Below, one piece after another: positions 14,827 through 23,161 of a stretch of 37,720 bases of DNA (the first letter of the stretch is position 1; every line of letters begins with the position of its first letter). The notes under the pieces are model-generated. The model was given only the letters and a program-made list of their open reading frames with translations. It had not been told where the DNA came from and did no database searches. The position numbers were made by a program, and so were the translations under genes. The DNA is from a bacterium (GTDB lineage Bacteria; Auribacterota; UBA3054), in contig JAGCGH010000141.1 in assembly GCA_017649705.1 (NCBI GenBank), positions 1-37,720 of the forward strand, in the 5' to 3' direction.

Positions 14827-17592
14827 TTATTCAGCTTCGTTGGGATAGCGGGCCTTGAACTGGGTCTGGGCGTCGTTCAGTTCGTTCGTCAGACCGAGCT
14901 TCTTGTAGCAGGCTATGAGCCCTTTGTAGGCGGGCACGGCGTATTCCGGCATCTTGCCGTAAAGCACCGTCACGCGCTTGTAGAATTGGGCGGCGTCTTT
15001 GGTCTTGCCGGCGGCCTGGCTGGCCTGGGCGCGCATCAGGCCCGCGGCCGCGGACTGCTTGGCGCTGGGCCTCAGGGAGAGGGCTTCCTGGCAGTACTTG
15101 TCAACGGTGGCAGAATCCTTCGCCTCCAAGGCGCACTGGGAGCGGTTCAGAAGCGCCGTGATCCTGACCTGGGCGTTGGGCACCACGAAGTTCTGCAGCA
15201 TTTCGTCGTAGTATTCGACCGCCTCGGCATGATCGCCGGCGAGGAAAGCCGCCTCGGCGCGCTGGAAGAGGGCCTCGTCGACGTTCTCGCCGCTGGCCCT
15301 GGTCAGTTCCAGCGCCTCGTCGGCGGTTTGGGCGGCCTTCTTGTAAGCGCCCGCCAAATTTTCAGCGCCGGCCTTCATGGCCAGGGCGTAGCCCTTCTGG
15401 CTTTCGTTCATCTTGAAAGAATCAAGCTTGGCCAGGGCCGCGTCCGTCTTCTCCCTGTCCCCCGCTCTCAGGGGAATGGACAGAAGCGCGATGCGGGAGG
15501 CCGGGTCGTTCTTCTCGGAAAGCTCTTTTTCAAAATCTTCCGTGGAGTACTGCTGGCTGACCAGAACTTCGCCCACTCTCACCAGGGCAAGGGCGCCGAA
15601 GCCGGTCTCGGGATATTTGGCGTAGGCTTCCTTGAATGCCTCAACCGCTTCGAAATATTTGTTGCCAAGAACCTTGTTCTCGCCCACTTCGTAAGCGGCT
15701 TCCGGAGCGTAGCCGTGGTCGGGATATTCCTTCACGAGCCTGGCGCTGTATTCCGCGGCGTCGGCGTACTTGCGGTCGGACTTGGCGAAATAAGCCATCC
15801 AGTAAAGGGCGTCGCCGGCTTCCGGAGACGAGGGGTAATCCTTGAGGATGACTTCCAAATTTTCCCTCATGCCCGCCATGTCGTTGGCGTAATAGGAGCA
15901 GAAAGCCTTCTGCAGCACCGCCAGGGGCTTGGACTTTTGGGCGGCCTCTTTGTCCAGGGCCACCACCCTGTCGAAAGTCTCCTTGGCCTTGTCATACTGC
16001 CTTTGGTTCATGTAAACGCCGCCCAAAGTCATCAGGATGTCGGCCTGAAGATCGCTGTCCTCGAATTCCTTGAGCATGTTTTCCAAAACTTCCACGCCTT
16101 TCTCGTAGCTGCCCTGCTTCACGCACATGTCGGCCTGCAGGTAGAGGGACTGCTCCCTCAGCCTGGGCAGGGTCACAGTGGCGCAGAGTTCCTCGGCTTT
16201 CTCGAAGTGTTTCTGCTCCGCCTCCGCGGTGGCGTAAGCCAGCGTGATCTCCTGGGCGTATTCGTCCAGCTTGTATTCCTTGGCGAAATCCGGGAAGTCC
16301 GCCATGGTCTTCTCCAGGAAATTGAGGGCGTCCTGGAAACGTTTCTGCTCTATGTAGCCCTCCGTCAGCCTCAGATAGCTCTGGGGCACCAGGGTGCTTT
16401 CCGGGAATTTTTCCGCGAACTGCTTCAGGGTGTCCTCGGCTTCCTTGTACTCCTGGGCGCCCAAAAGCGCGGAGCCCAAGGTGAAGTACATGTTCTCGGC
16501 GATCTCCCCTTCCTTGTATTCCTCAAGTCCGGCCTTCAGGTTCCTGACGGCTTCCTTGTACTGGTTGGTCTCCATGAGGGCCTGGGCGATGGCCAGCCTC
16601 ACGGAGGCGGCCACGTCGTTGCCGGGATGGGCTTTTATGAAATCAACGTAGGATTTTTCCGCGCGCTGAAAATCGCCGGCGGAAATGTCGCTCTGGACCG
16701 CCCTGAACCAGGCCTGGGTGGAAAACTCTACTTCGGGGTAAAGGCGCATGATGCCTTCGAAGCCGATCCTGGCTTCCAGGAAATGGCCGAGCTGCTCGTA
16801 AGTCTGGGCGATCTCCCAAAGGATGCCGGCGTTCTGGGCTTTCTCGTCGGGCTTCTTGCCCGGCGTCTTGATGCGGCGGTAAACGTTGATGGCGCCCACG
16901 TAGTTGCTGCAGCCGCGGTATATTTCGCCCAGCTTGTAGAAGGTGGCGATCCTGACGTCCTTGTTGTTGATGGTCTTCAGGATGTTGCGCATCATCTTTT
17001 CCGCTTCGTCGGACTGGCCGTTCCTGACGTAGATCTCCGCCAGCACGTAGGAGGAGGGAATGAAAAGCTCGTGATTGGGGTTCTTGGTGAAGTCGGCGAT
17101 GGCCTTCTTCGCCTCGTCGTATTTGCCCTTCTTGACCAAAACTTTGGCGTACTCCAGGTAGGCGGAGTTCCTGGCGGGGCTCTTGGGCACTTCCCTCAGG
17201 AATTTCTGGACCAGCGCCAGCGCCTCGTCGTATTTGCCCTGGGCCACCAGGACGTGGGCTTTGGCGACCTTGGCTTCGTCCACGCGCTGGATGGTGTCGG
17301 CGTATTTGCCGTAGCGCTGGGAGAGCTTGTCAAGAGTCTTGTTGGCGTCTTCGTAGCGTCCGACTTCCACATAAGCCATGGCCAGCTGGTAGAGTACCTC
17401 CATGTTGGCCGGATGGAAGGGGAAGTTCTTCTCCGCGTTCTCAAGCAGCGGGATGGCGGAGGTAAGGGACTTGTCGGCGGTTTTCAAGGCCTTGTTTACC
17501 GCTTCCTCGGAAGCCGCGGAGGGCGCCGCGAAAGAGGCGGAGCAAAGGAGAAGAAGAAAAGCCAAAATTGAAAGCAGTTTTGTGATCTTCAT
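14827..17592 (-). CDS. large secreted tetratricopeptide-repeat protein
   Basis: A 921-residue protein with a signal peptide (about 1-22, ending ASFA) and TPR helices along nearly all of its length. Examples are VLYQLAMAYVEVGRYEDANKTL, ILMTLGGVYMNQRQYDKAKETF and EYAKVLVKKGKYDEAKKAI. No enzyme domain is visible. It is the first gene of the exb/DUF4159 operon, with AAGGAA five bases before the ATG and a consensus promoter upstream. A periplasmic or outer-membrane-associated protein-binding scaffold for the energised complex is the likeliest role. A long open frame on the opposite strand is a codon-bias shadow. Confidence 0.82.
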   Translation of the reverse strand: MKITKLLSILAFLLLLCSASFAAPSAASEEAVNKALKTADKSLTSAIPLLENAEKNFPFHPANMEVLYQLAMAYVEVGRYEDANKTLDKLSQRYGKYADTIQRVDEAKVAKAHVLVAQGKYDEALALVQKFLREVPKSPARNSAYLEYAKVLVKKGKYDEAKKAIADFTKNPNHELFIPSSYVLAEIYVRNGQSDEAEKMMRNILKTINNKDVRIATFYKLGEIYRGCSNYVGAINVYRRIKTPGKKPDEKAQNAGILWEIAQTYEQLGHFLEARIGFEGIMRLYPEVEFSTQAWFRAVQSDISAGDFQRAEKSYVDFIKAHPGNDVAASVRLAIAQALMETNQYKEAVRNLKAGLEEYKEGEIAENMYFTLGSALLGAQEYKEAEDTLKQFAEKFPESTLVPQSYLRLTEGYIEQKRFQDALNFLEKTMADFPDFAKEYKLDEYAQEITLAYATAEAEQKHFEKAEELCATVTLPRLREQSLYLQADMCVKQGSYEKGVEVLENMLKEFEDSDLQADILMTLGGVYMNQRQYDKAKETFDRVVALDKEAAQKSKPLAVLQKAFCSYYANDMAGMRENLEVILKDYPSSPEAGDALYWMAYFAKSDRKYADAAEYSARLVKEYPDHGYAPEAAYEVGENKVLGNKYFEAVEAFKEAYAKYPETGFGALALVRVGEVLVSQQYSTEDFEKELSEKNDPASRIALLSIPLRAGDREKTDAALAKLDSFKMNESQKGYALAMKAGAENLAGAYKKAAQTADEALELTRASGENVDEALFQRAEAAFLAGDHAEAVEYYDEMLQNFVVPNAQVRITALLNRSQCALEAKDSATVDKYCQEALSLRPSAKQSAAAGLMRAQASQAAGKTKDAAQFYKRVTVLYGKMPEYAVPAYKGLIACYKKLGLTNELNDAQTQFKARYPNEAE

Positions 17593-17620
17593 AGATATTC
17601 CTTAACAGATTATTAAAGAT

Positions 17621-17649
17621 ATTATACTTTTTCGGCCAATCGGTGTCAA
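17621..17649 (-). promoter_or_regulatory. perfect-consensus sigma70 promoter of the TPR-exb-DUF4159 operon
   Basis: On the minus strand TTGACA (17644-17649), a spacer of exactly 17 bases and TATAAT (17621-17626) match the consensus at all twelve positions. The start codon of the TPR gene lies 29 bases beyond the -10 element. Confidence 0.85.
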
Positions 17650-17668
17650 ACCGAAAGGGCGTTTGAAA

Positions 17669-17697
17669 TTGCATTCCCCCGGCCTTTCTGCTAAAAT
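17669..17697 (+). promoter_or_regulatory. candidate promoter of rnfB
   Basis: TTGCAT (17669-17674), a 17-base spacer and TAAAAT (17692-17697) lie 41 bases upstream of the start codon, divergent from the TPR operon promoter. Confidence 0.5.
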
Positions 17698-17738
17698 TTT
17701 CCCGATTTTAAGATAACCTTTAAAAACGCAGGTTTGAA

Positions 17739-18575
17739 ATGCTCTACGCACTTATCTGTATGGGAGGCCTGGGCCTCCTTTTCGGCATCGGGCTCGCCAT
17801 AGCCTCGAAGATCTTTTCCGTCAAGACCGATCCCAGGGTGGACGCCATGCTGGAAGTCCTTCCGGGCGCCAACTGCGGCGGCTGCGGCTTCGCCGGCTGC
17901 TCGGCCTACGCTTCCGCCGTGGCGGCGGGCAAAGCCGAGTTCGACCACTGCGCTCCCGGCGGCAAGGAAGTGGCTGAAAAGATCTGCGCCATCATGGGCC
18001 AGGAAATGGGCGCCTTTGAAAAGAACGTCGCCTACCTGCGCTGTCAGGGGCATTCCTCCTTCGAGACGGACTACAACGGCCCCAAGACCTGCGCCGCGGC
18101 CGCCATCCCCGCCCAGGGCCCCTACTCCTGCAAATTCTCCTGCCTGAAGCTGGGCGACTGCGTGAAGGCCTGCCAGTTCGGCGCCATCTCCATTAACATA
18201 GGCGAGCTGCCGGTCATCGACACAGATATCTGCGGCGGCTGCGGCGGCTGCATGCGGGCCTGCCCCAAGAAAGTCATCGCCGTGGGTCCCCTCTCCCGCT
18301 CCATCCAGGTCGGCTGCGTCTCCCAGGACAAGCCGGTGGTGAAGAGGAAATTCTGCCAGACCGCCTGCATCGGCTGCCAGAAATGCCTGAAGAACTGCCC
18401 CGCGGGCGCCATAACCATGGAGGGCGCGGTGGCGGTCATAGACAAGGGCAAGTGCACCATGTGCGGCCTGTGCCTCCAGAACTGCCCCACGAAAGCCATC
18501 CTGAATTTCATGCCCGGGAAAGAAGAGCCCGCGGCGGAGGCTCAGGAAGCAGCCTCCGGGCAGCAGCAAGCCTGA
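17739..18575 (+). CDS. rnfB: RnfB-type iron-sulfur subunit
   Basis: A 278-residue protein like the RnfB subunit of the Rnf complex, which moves electrons between ferredoxin and NAD while pumping Na+ or H+. It has an N-terminal membrane helix (about 2-22) and the 4Fe-4S motif C46-x2-C49-x4-C54...C71. A Cys-rich ferredoxin region follows, with clusters around CGGCGGCMRACP, CIGCQKCLKNCP and CTMCGLCLQNCP, more than in the shorter proteobacterial RnfB. The start is the ATG before the membrane helix. None of rnfC, D, G, E or A is adjacent, which is unusual. A GC-rich terminator follows. Confidence 0.88.
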   Translation: MLYALICMGGLGLLFGIGLAIASKIFSVKTDPRVDAMLEVLPGANCGGCGFAGCSAYASAVAAGKAEFDHCAPGGKEVAEKICAIMGQEMGAFEKNVAYLRCQGHSSFETDYNGPKTCAAAAIPAQGPYSCKFSCLKLGDCVKACQFGAISINIGELPVIDTDICGGCGGCMRACPKKVIAVGPLSRSIQVGCVSQDKPVVKRKFCQTACIGCQKCLKNCPAGAITMEGAVAVIDKGKCTMCGLCLQNCPTKAILNFMPGKEEPAAEAQEAASGQQQA

Positions 18576-18594
18576 TCCCAGAGCGACAGTTTTT

Positions 18595-18633
18595 CCGCCC
18601 GCGCCTTTTTGAAGGACCGCGGGCGGTTTTTTT
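18595..18633 (+). terminator. intrinsic terminator after rnfB
   Basis: A perfect 9-bp stem (CCGCCCGCG, 18595-18603, with CGCGGGCGG, 18618-18626) is followed by seven T. The loop can extend the pairing by CCTT/AAGG. Confidence 0.9.
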
Positions 18634-18677
18634 ACAAGGGAGCGCGCAAGCCTCCGGAAGCGACAAGGACATTCCCA

Positions 18678-18920
18678 ATGACGAAACAAGAGCTAACTCC
18701 CATCCGCAAGACCATAGTCGGCGTCCAGTTTCTCTTCGTGGCCTTCGGGGCCATGGTCCTGATGCCGCTTCTGGTGTGGCTCGACCCCGCCACGGCCATG
18801 CTCTCCGCCGGCGTGGGCGGCGCCGTGCTCACGGTGGGGAGCTTCTCCTTGAGCAGCATTGGGCTCGCGGCCATAGTTGGCATCGTACTGAACCTCATAT
18901 TGCCTGGGAGGCACGCTTAA
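18678..18920 (+). pseudogene. uracil/xanthine permease remnant with an internal deletion (N- and C-terminal ends joined)
   Basis: An 80-residue open frame with a normal start (AAGGA about 8 bases before ATG). Residues 1-46 match the first helix region of UraA/PyrP permeases (TPIRKTIVGVQFLFVAFGA, then VWLDPATAMLSAGVG). Residues 47-80 match the end of the same family (SIGLAAIVGIVLNLILPG). The 300-odd residues between, including the substrate-binding core, are missing, yet the frame is kept. The intact family is about 400-430 residues, so I call it an internally deleted permease. A two-helix mini-protein still made in the cell is the alternative. A terminator follows at once. Confidence 0.65.
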
Positions 18921-18943
18921 AAAAAAGCGCCCGTCGCAGACGG

Positions 18944-18979
18944 AAAAAAAGCGGACTTCCATGAGTCCGCTTTCTTTTT
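18944..18979. terminator. bidirectional terminator between the permease remnant and the kinase-like gene
   Basis: A perfect 10-bp stem (AAAGCGGACT, 18948-18957, with AGTCCGCTTT, 18964-18973) encloses a TCCATG loop. It has an A run on the left and a T-rich run on the right, so it serves the plus-strand remnant and the minus-strand gene that ends at 18983. Confidence 0.9.
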
Positions 18980-18982
18980 TGC

Positions 18983-21805
18983 TTATTTCACCAAGCCGTC
19001 CAGCTCTCCCTTCTTCCGGCGTTTCGCCAAAAGTTTCTCGGTGTGGGCGGCTATCTTCTTTTCTTTCAAGAAGAGTTTTGCGAGAAATTTTTTGTCCCGC
19101 TCCTCCAGTTTGCCGCGCTTGACGTAAGCCAGATACAGCCTCAGCATGTCGGTTCTGGTTATGAGGGAATTTTCAAGGAAAGGCAGGGCCGAGAAATAAA
19201 GCGCCGTCATGTCCTTAAGGGACCAGCGGTTCAAAAGCTTGGCGCCCTTGCAGAGCCTCTGCAGATCCAGGAGATGGAGTTTATACTCTCCCTTCAGATC
19301 CCCCACCACGTAGAAGTGGCCGAGGTAAAAATCCTTATGGGTGTAGCCCGCGGAGTGAAGTTTCCTGGCGATGCCGGAGATCCTTTTGGCCAGGCGGATC
19401 TTTTCGGATAAAGTCAATTCTATCCCAGCGCGGAAATGATCTTCCACGGTGCGTCCGGGAGGCAGCGCCTCCGTCAGAAGGAAGGAGTTCTTTTCCCGCC
19501 AGCCCTTGTATTTTTCGCCGAAGGCCCTGAAAGGCGTGTTGGGGATCCCCAGGGAATCCGCCGCCTGCATAGCTTTCCATTCCAACCGAGCGTTGCTCAT
19601 TCTCCTGCCGTGGCGCCAATATTCCATAAGGGCGTCTTTCAGCTTCATGCCGAAGTGGCGCTTGAGGTAATAAGTCTTCCCGCCGAAGCTGGTCTTGACC
19701 ACCGTGCGCCCCTTCTTCCTGGTGACGTTCTCGTCGGACTGTATGCTGAAAAATTCTTTGAAAGTCTGCGGCATGGTGTACTTCATTTCGGAATAGTGCG
19801 CCACGTTGAAGAAAACGTCCCCGACTTTCTGGTACTGACCGTAGCCCTTTCTCAGGCACAATCCGGCGATCTTATTCAATCTTTCCCTCTCGCCGGCGTC
19901 CAGGGGCTGCTTGGCCGCGCCCGGGTATTTGGAGCGGCGGCAGTAATTGACGTACATCCTGAGCCTTTCGCTGAGCGACCAGTATTCCCAGAAGAGGTAG
20001 CGGTTCAAAAACGCCAGGTCCGGCACTATGTAGCGGGAGTAAAGTTTGGGGAAGCGCCTAAGCAGGGAAAGCCCCGTGTCGTTCAGGCAGTAGGCCTTCT
20101 CCACGTCGATGAGAGTCACTCCCCACTGCAGGTTCTCCGGATCGAAAAAGATGTGCTTGCCGAAAAGCTGAAGTTTGAAGATGCCGTGGCGGTGGGCCCT
20201 GCGCATGGTGCCGGCCAAACTGTTGGAGAGGCTCCTCACTATCCTATCCCGCTCTTCGCGCTCAAGGTAGGGCGCCATGTAAGTCTGCCAGTAATCCAAG
20301 GGGATGTGGGAATCCAAATTGGCGGTCATAAGATACCCGCACCAATAGCCTTTCCACTGGGCTTCGCAGTAACCCAATATCTTGGGAACTTTGAGACCTC
20401 TCCTGCTCATGCGGCGCATGTTGATGAATTCCCTTCTCAGCTCCTTCATCCCCTTTCCGTAGGCGCGCTTCAGATACACTTTGCCGGAGGGGCAGATGGA
20501 GCGGAATCCGGCTTCCATCTGCAGGGAGTCGATCCTCCTGATGTTGCCGCGCTTCTCGTGCACGCGCATAACCATCACTTCCGGAACTTCCTGTCCGGCC
20601 TCGCGCTTTTTCTGAACCTCCTCGAAGGTCATGACGTGGGTGAAGGTCTTGTATCCGTTCCTTATGAGATAGGCCCTGACGCCGGGCGAGAAATAGCGGT
20701 ACATGACTTCCGGCACGAAGCCCCTGCCCATGAGGAAGTGCAGGAAGAACTGCCTGATGGTCTGCAATACGAAGATCAATCCGAAGACCACGAGCCAGCT
20801 TAACATCACCCACTTGATGAGGATGTTCATCTTCTTCTGGTATTCCAGCTTCAGGGCGCCTTCGCAGATGACCAGCGGCAGGTCGTTGGTGCCGTGCAGC
20901 TCGCTTAGTTTCAAAGCCGCCTCGGCCCTTTTTCCCTCGCCGCCGTCTATCCTGACCACCGCCCAGAAACCGTTGGAGCGAGGCAGGAGATAATTGTGCA
21001 GAAGATTAGTGAGCCCCAGCTCGCGCCAGCGGTTGAACTGCTCGGACACCGTCAGCGGCGGCTGCAGCGAGAAACCTGTGGAGCCCAGGCGTCCCTGGGA
21101 TACCCTGAAGAGTCGGCGGTCCAGTCCCTGAGCGGGGGCTTCGTTCCGCAAGGACGCGGTGTAAAGCTCCTCGTCCGCCGCGTCCTTCAAAAGCTCGTAA
21201 CGGTTGGTGTGTTCGAAGGGATCCACCGCCAGGAAAAGCAGGTCCTTGTAATCCGCGATGACTTTCTCTTCCTTGGCTTTCTTAAGGATGGGGTCTTTCT
21301 CCCGCCACCATTCCCAGGCCGCCTCTTCGGAATCCACCGCCTCCAGCCAGAAAAATTCGTGCCTGGGGCGCTTGAGGTCGTTGGTGGTGAACTGAATGAA
21401 AGCGGAGTCGTCGAAGCTCAGGTTGTTGCCGTTGATGAAGCGGGCCTTCGTCTCGTCCGAGGCCGGCGAGAGCAAAACTCTCTTCACGGATCTCAGGTAC
21501 GCTTCCCTGGCTTCCTTGCCGAAGCTCTTAATATAGTCGTTGAATTCCTGTTCGCTCTGATAAACGTAGGAGCGGTCCTTGGTGAAATATTCCTTGAGGT
21601 CGGAGGGGTTCTCGGATTTGCGCCAGCCGTGCAGCTGCGGCATCAGCTGCTGGTACGCCCGGAAGGGATCGGCCATCCTGAAATAGCGCAGCTTCTTGGC
21701 CAAATGGCGCTCGGAGCGGTCCAGCTGGCGGTAGTAATACCCCAGGATCAAAAAGGCCGCCAGACCGACGAAAAGCCACAATATGTAGATAAGCCTGTTG
21801 CGCAT
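18983..21805 (-). CDS. membrane protein with two WaaP/Kdo-kinase-like domains, the first probably inactive
   Basis: A 940-residue protein. It has a membrane helix at about 5-23, an extracytoplasmic region of about 300 residues without recognised motifs, and a second helix (about 332-350). Two cytoplasmic domains of the lipopolysaccharide-kinase (Kdo/WaaP) fold follow. In the second, K715 (YYLKR), E742, the HKDFYLGH catalytic loop (823-830) and the metal Asp of LLDLQR (D847) are all present. In the first, K446 and D567 (LIDVEK) are kept but the loop reads GIFKLQLFGKH (541-551), with Gln where the catalytic Asp should be. It follows mnmE by three bases. The substrate is unknown; a lipid A or core sugar is a guess by family. 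Confidence 0.72.
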   Translation of the reverse strand: MRNRLIYILWLFVGLAAFLILGYYYRQLDRSERHLAKKLRYFRMADPFRAYQQLMPQLHGWRKSENPSDLKEYFTKDRSYVYQSEQEFNDYIKSFGKEAREAYLRSVKRVLLSPASDETKARFINGNNLSFDDSAFIQFTTNDLKRPRHEFFWLEAVDSEEAAWEWWREKDPILKKAKEEKVIADYKDLLFLAVDPFEHTNRYELLKDAADEELYTASLRNEAPAQGLDRRLFRVSQGRLGSTGFSLQPPLTVSEQFNRWRELGLTNLLHNYLLPRSNGFWAVVRIDGGEGKRAEAALKLSELHGTNDLPLVICEGALKLEYQKKMNILIKWVMLSWLVVFGLIFVLQTIRQFFLHFLMGRGFVPEVMYRYFSPGVRAYLIRNGYKTFTHVMTFEEVQKKREAGQEVPEVMVMRVHEKRGNIRRIDSLQMEAGFRSICPSGKVYLKRAYGKGMKELRREFINMRRMSRRGLKVPKILGYCEAQWKGYWCGYLMTANLDSHIPLDYWQTYMAPYLEREERDRIVRSLSNSLAGTMRRAHRHGIFKLQLFGKHIFFDPENLQWGVTLIDVEKAYCLNDTGLSLLRRFPKLYSRYIVPDLAFLNRYLFWEYWSLSERLRMYVNYCRRSKYPGAAKQPLDAGERERLNKIAGLCLRKGYGQYQKVGDVFFNVAHYSEMKYTMPQTFKEFFSIQSDENVTRKKGRTVVKTSFGGKTYYLKRHFGMKLKDALMEYWRHGRRMSNARLEWKAMQAADSLGIPNTPFRAFGEKYKGWREKNSFLLTEALPPGRTVEDHFRAGIELTLSEKIRLAKRISGIARKLHSAGYTHKDFYLGHFYVVGDLKGEYKLHLLDLQRLCKGAKLLNRWSLKDMTALYFSALPFLENSLITRTDMLRLYLAYVKRGKLEERDKKFLAKLFLKEKKIAAHTEKLLAKRRKKGELDGLVK

Positions 21806-21808
21806 AAT

Positions 21809-23152
21809 TTATTTGCCGACGCAGAACTCTCCGAAAATGATATCCAGTATCTCGTTGGGCGTCACCCTGCCCGTCACTTCCCAAATGTTTTTCAGGCCCG
21901 TTTCCAGATCGCTGGCCGCAAGCTCCAAAAAAGCGCCCCGCCGCAGCCCGGCGCAGGCCTTTTCCAGGCTCTCCAGGGCGGCGCTCAAAAGCTCTTCGTG
22001 CCTGGCCTTCAGAAGGATCAGATCCTCGTGTCCCCTCAGGAGATCATAGGAGAGTTTTTCCAAAAACTCCCTGATCTTTTCAAGACCTTCTCCGGTAATG
22101 GCGGAGCAGCCGGGAAGCACTCCCTCCGGCTTCAGGTCGCTTTTGCTTCTAATAGCCAGAAGCGGCTTCCTTTCGCTCCAATAGGCTATCTCCTCCTTTT
22201 CTTTCAAGGAGAGCTTTTTGGCGCCGTCCGTCAGCCATATGACGCAGTCGGAAGCGTCCATGATCTCCTTGGCTTTCTCGACGCCAAGGGCCTCTATTTT
22301 GCCTTTGGCCGTCCGGAGGCCGGCGGTGTCGAAGAGGATGACGTTGACTCCGCCTATTTCCAATTCTCCCTGCAGAACGTCCCTGGTGGTTCCCGCAACC
22401 GTTGTCACAAGGGCCCTTTCCTCTTTCAGAAGGCTGTTGAAAAGGCTTGATTTCCCGGCGTTGGGGCGGCCGGCGATGGCGGCGCGGAGTCCGTCTTTCA
22501 CCTTGGCGGAAGTTTTGGAATCCTTCAGGATCCCCTTCAGGTCCTCCGCGCATTCCTTAAGGGTTGCGAGCCATTTTTTATTGTCTTCCCCCACGTCCTC
22601 CGGGAACTCGATGGCGCCCTGCATATGAGCGAACACTCTGTTCAGCGTTTCCGCAATTGGCTCCAGCTTGCGTCTCAAAGATCCGTCCTGCAGCCTCCAG
22701 GCCGCTCCTGCGTAGGCTTTGGAGTTGGCCCTTATCAGTTCGTCCACGCCTTCGCACTGGCTGAGATCCATCTTCCCCGTAAGAAAGGCCCGGCGGGTGA
22801 ACTCTCCCGGCTTGGCGGCGTGGGCGCCGGCGGCCTGCAGGGAACGCAGGATCTCCTCGGTCAGGAAAGGATTGCCGTGGCAGAAGATCTCCGCGTAATC
22901 TTCGCCGGTGTAACTGTCGGGGCCCTTGGCGAAGAAGGCCAGGCCGCTGTCTATGAAATCTCCGGAAGCGTTTCTGATGTTTCCGAAACGCAGCCGGAAA
23001 CTGCCGAATTTTTCCGCCTTCAGGCCTTTGCGGGAACAAAAAGCCTTGTCGAGGACCTCTTTGGTCTGAGGTCCGCTGATCCTTATGACGCCGATGGCTC
23101 CCCTGCCCCGGGCGCTGGCGACAGCCGCTATGGTCTCGAAGGCTTCCCGCAT
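21809..23152 (-). CDS. mnmE: tRNA modification GTPase MnmE
   Basis: A 447-residue protein that, with MnmG, makes 5-(carboxy/amino)methyl derivatives of wobble uridine in tRNA. It has the N-terminal tetrahydrofolate-binding domain, the helical domain, and an inserted G domain with GRPNAGKSS (228-236), TTVAGTTRD and DTAG. The C-terminal tail is FCVGK with the conserved Cys. The G4 motif reads SKSD rather than NKxD, a tolerated variant. It lies nine bases after yidC in the rpmH-rnpA-yidC-mnmE order. Confidence 0.95.
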   Translation of the reverse strand: MREAFETIAAVASARGRGAIGVIRISGPQTKEVLDKAFCSRKGLKAEKFGSFRLRFGNIRNASGDFIDSGLAFFAKGPDSYTGEDYAEIFCHGNPFLTEEILRSLQAAGAHAAKPGEFTRRAFLTGKMDLSQCEGVDELIRANSKAYAGAAWRLQDGSLRRKLEPIAETLNRVFAHMQGAIEFPEDVGEDNKKWLATLKECAEDLKGILKDSKTSAKVKDGLRAAIAGRPNAGKSSLFNSLLKEERALVTTVAGTTRDVLQGELEIGGVNVILFDTAGLRTAKGKIEALGVEKAKEIMDASDCVIWLTDGAKKLSLKEKEEIAYWSERKPLLAIRSKSDLKPEGVLPGCSAITGEGLEKIREFLEKLSYDLLRGHEDLILLKARHEELLSAALESLEKACAGLRRGAFLELAASDLETGLKNIWEVTGRVTPNEILDIIFGEFCVGK

Positions 23153-23161
23153 TAGTGATCT

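Noticed and set aside
14986..17571. An 861-codon open frame on the plus strand opposite the large TPR gene
   Set aside because: It is a shadow frame caused by GC-rich codon bias of the TPR gene. It has no recognisable domain, and the minus strand has clear TPR repeats, a signal peptide, a ribosome site and a consensus promoter.
18609..18677. Longer start for the permease remnant
   Set aside because: The upstream part overlaps the rnfB terminator hairpin. The ATG at 18678 has a ribosome site and aligns with the usual permease start.
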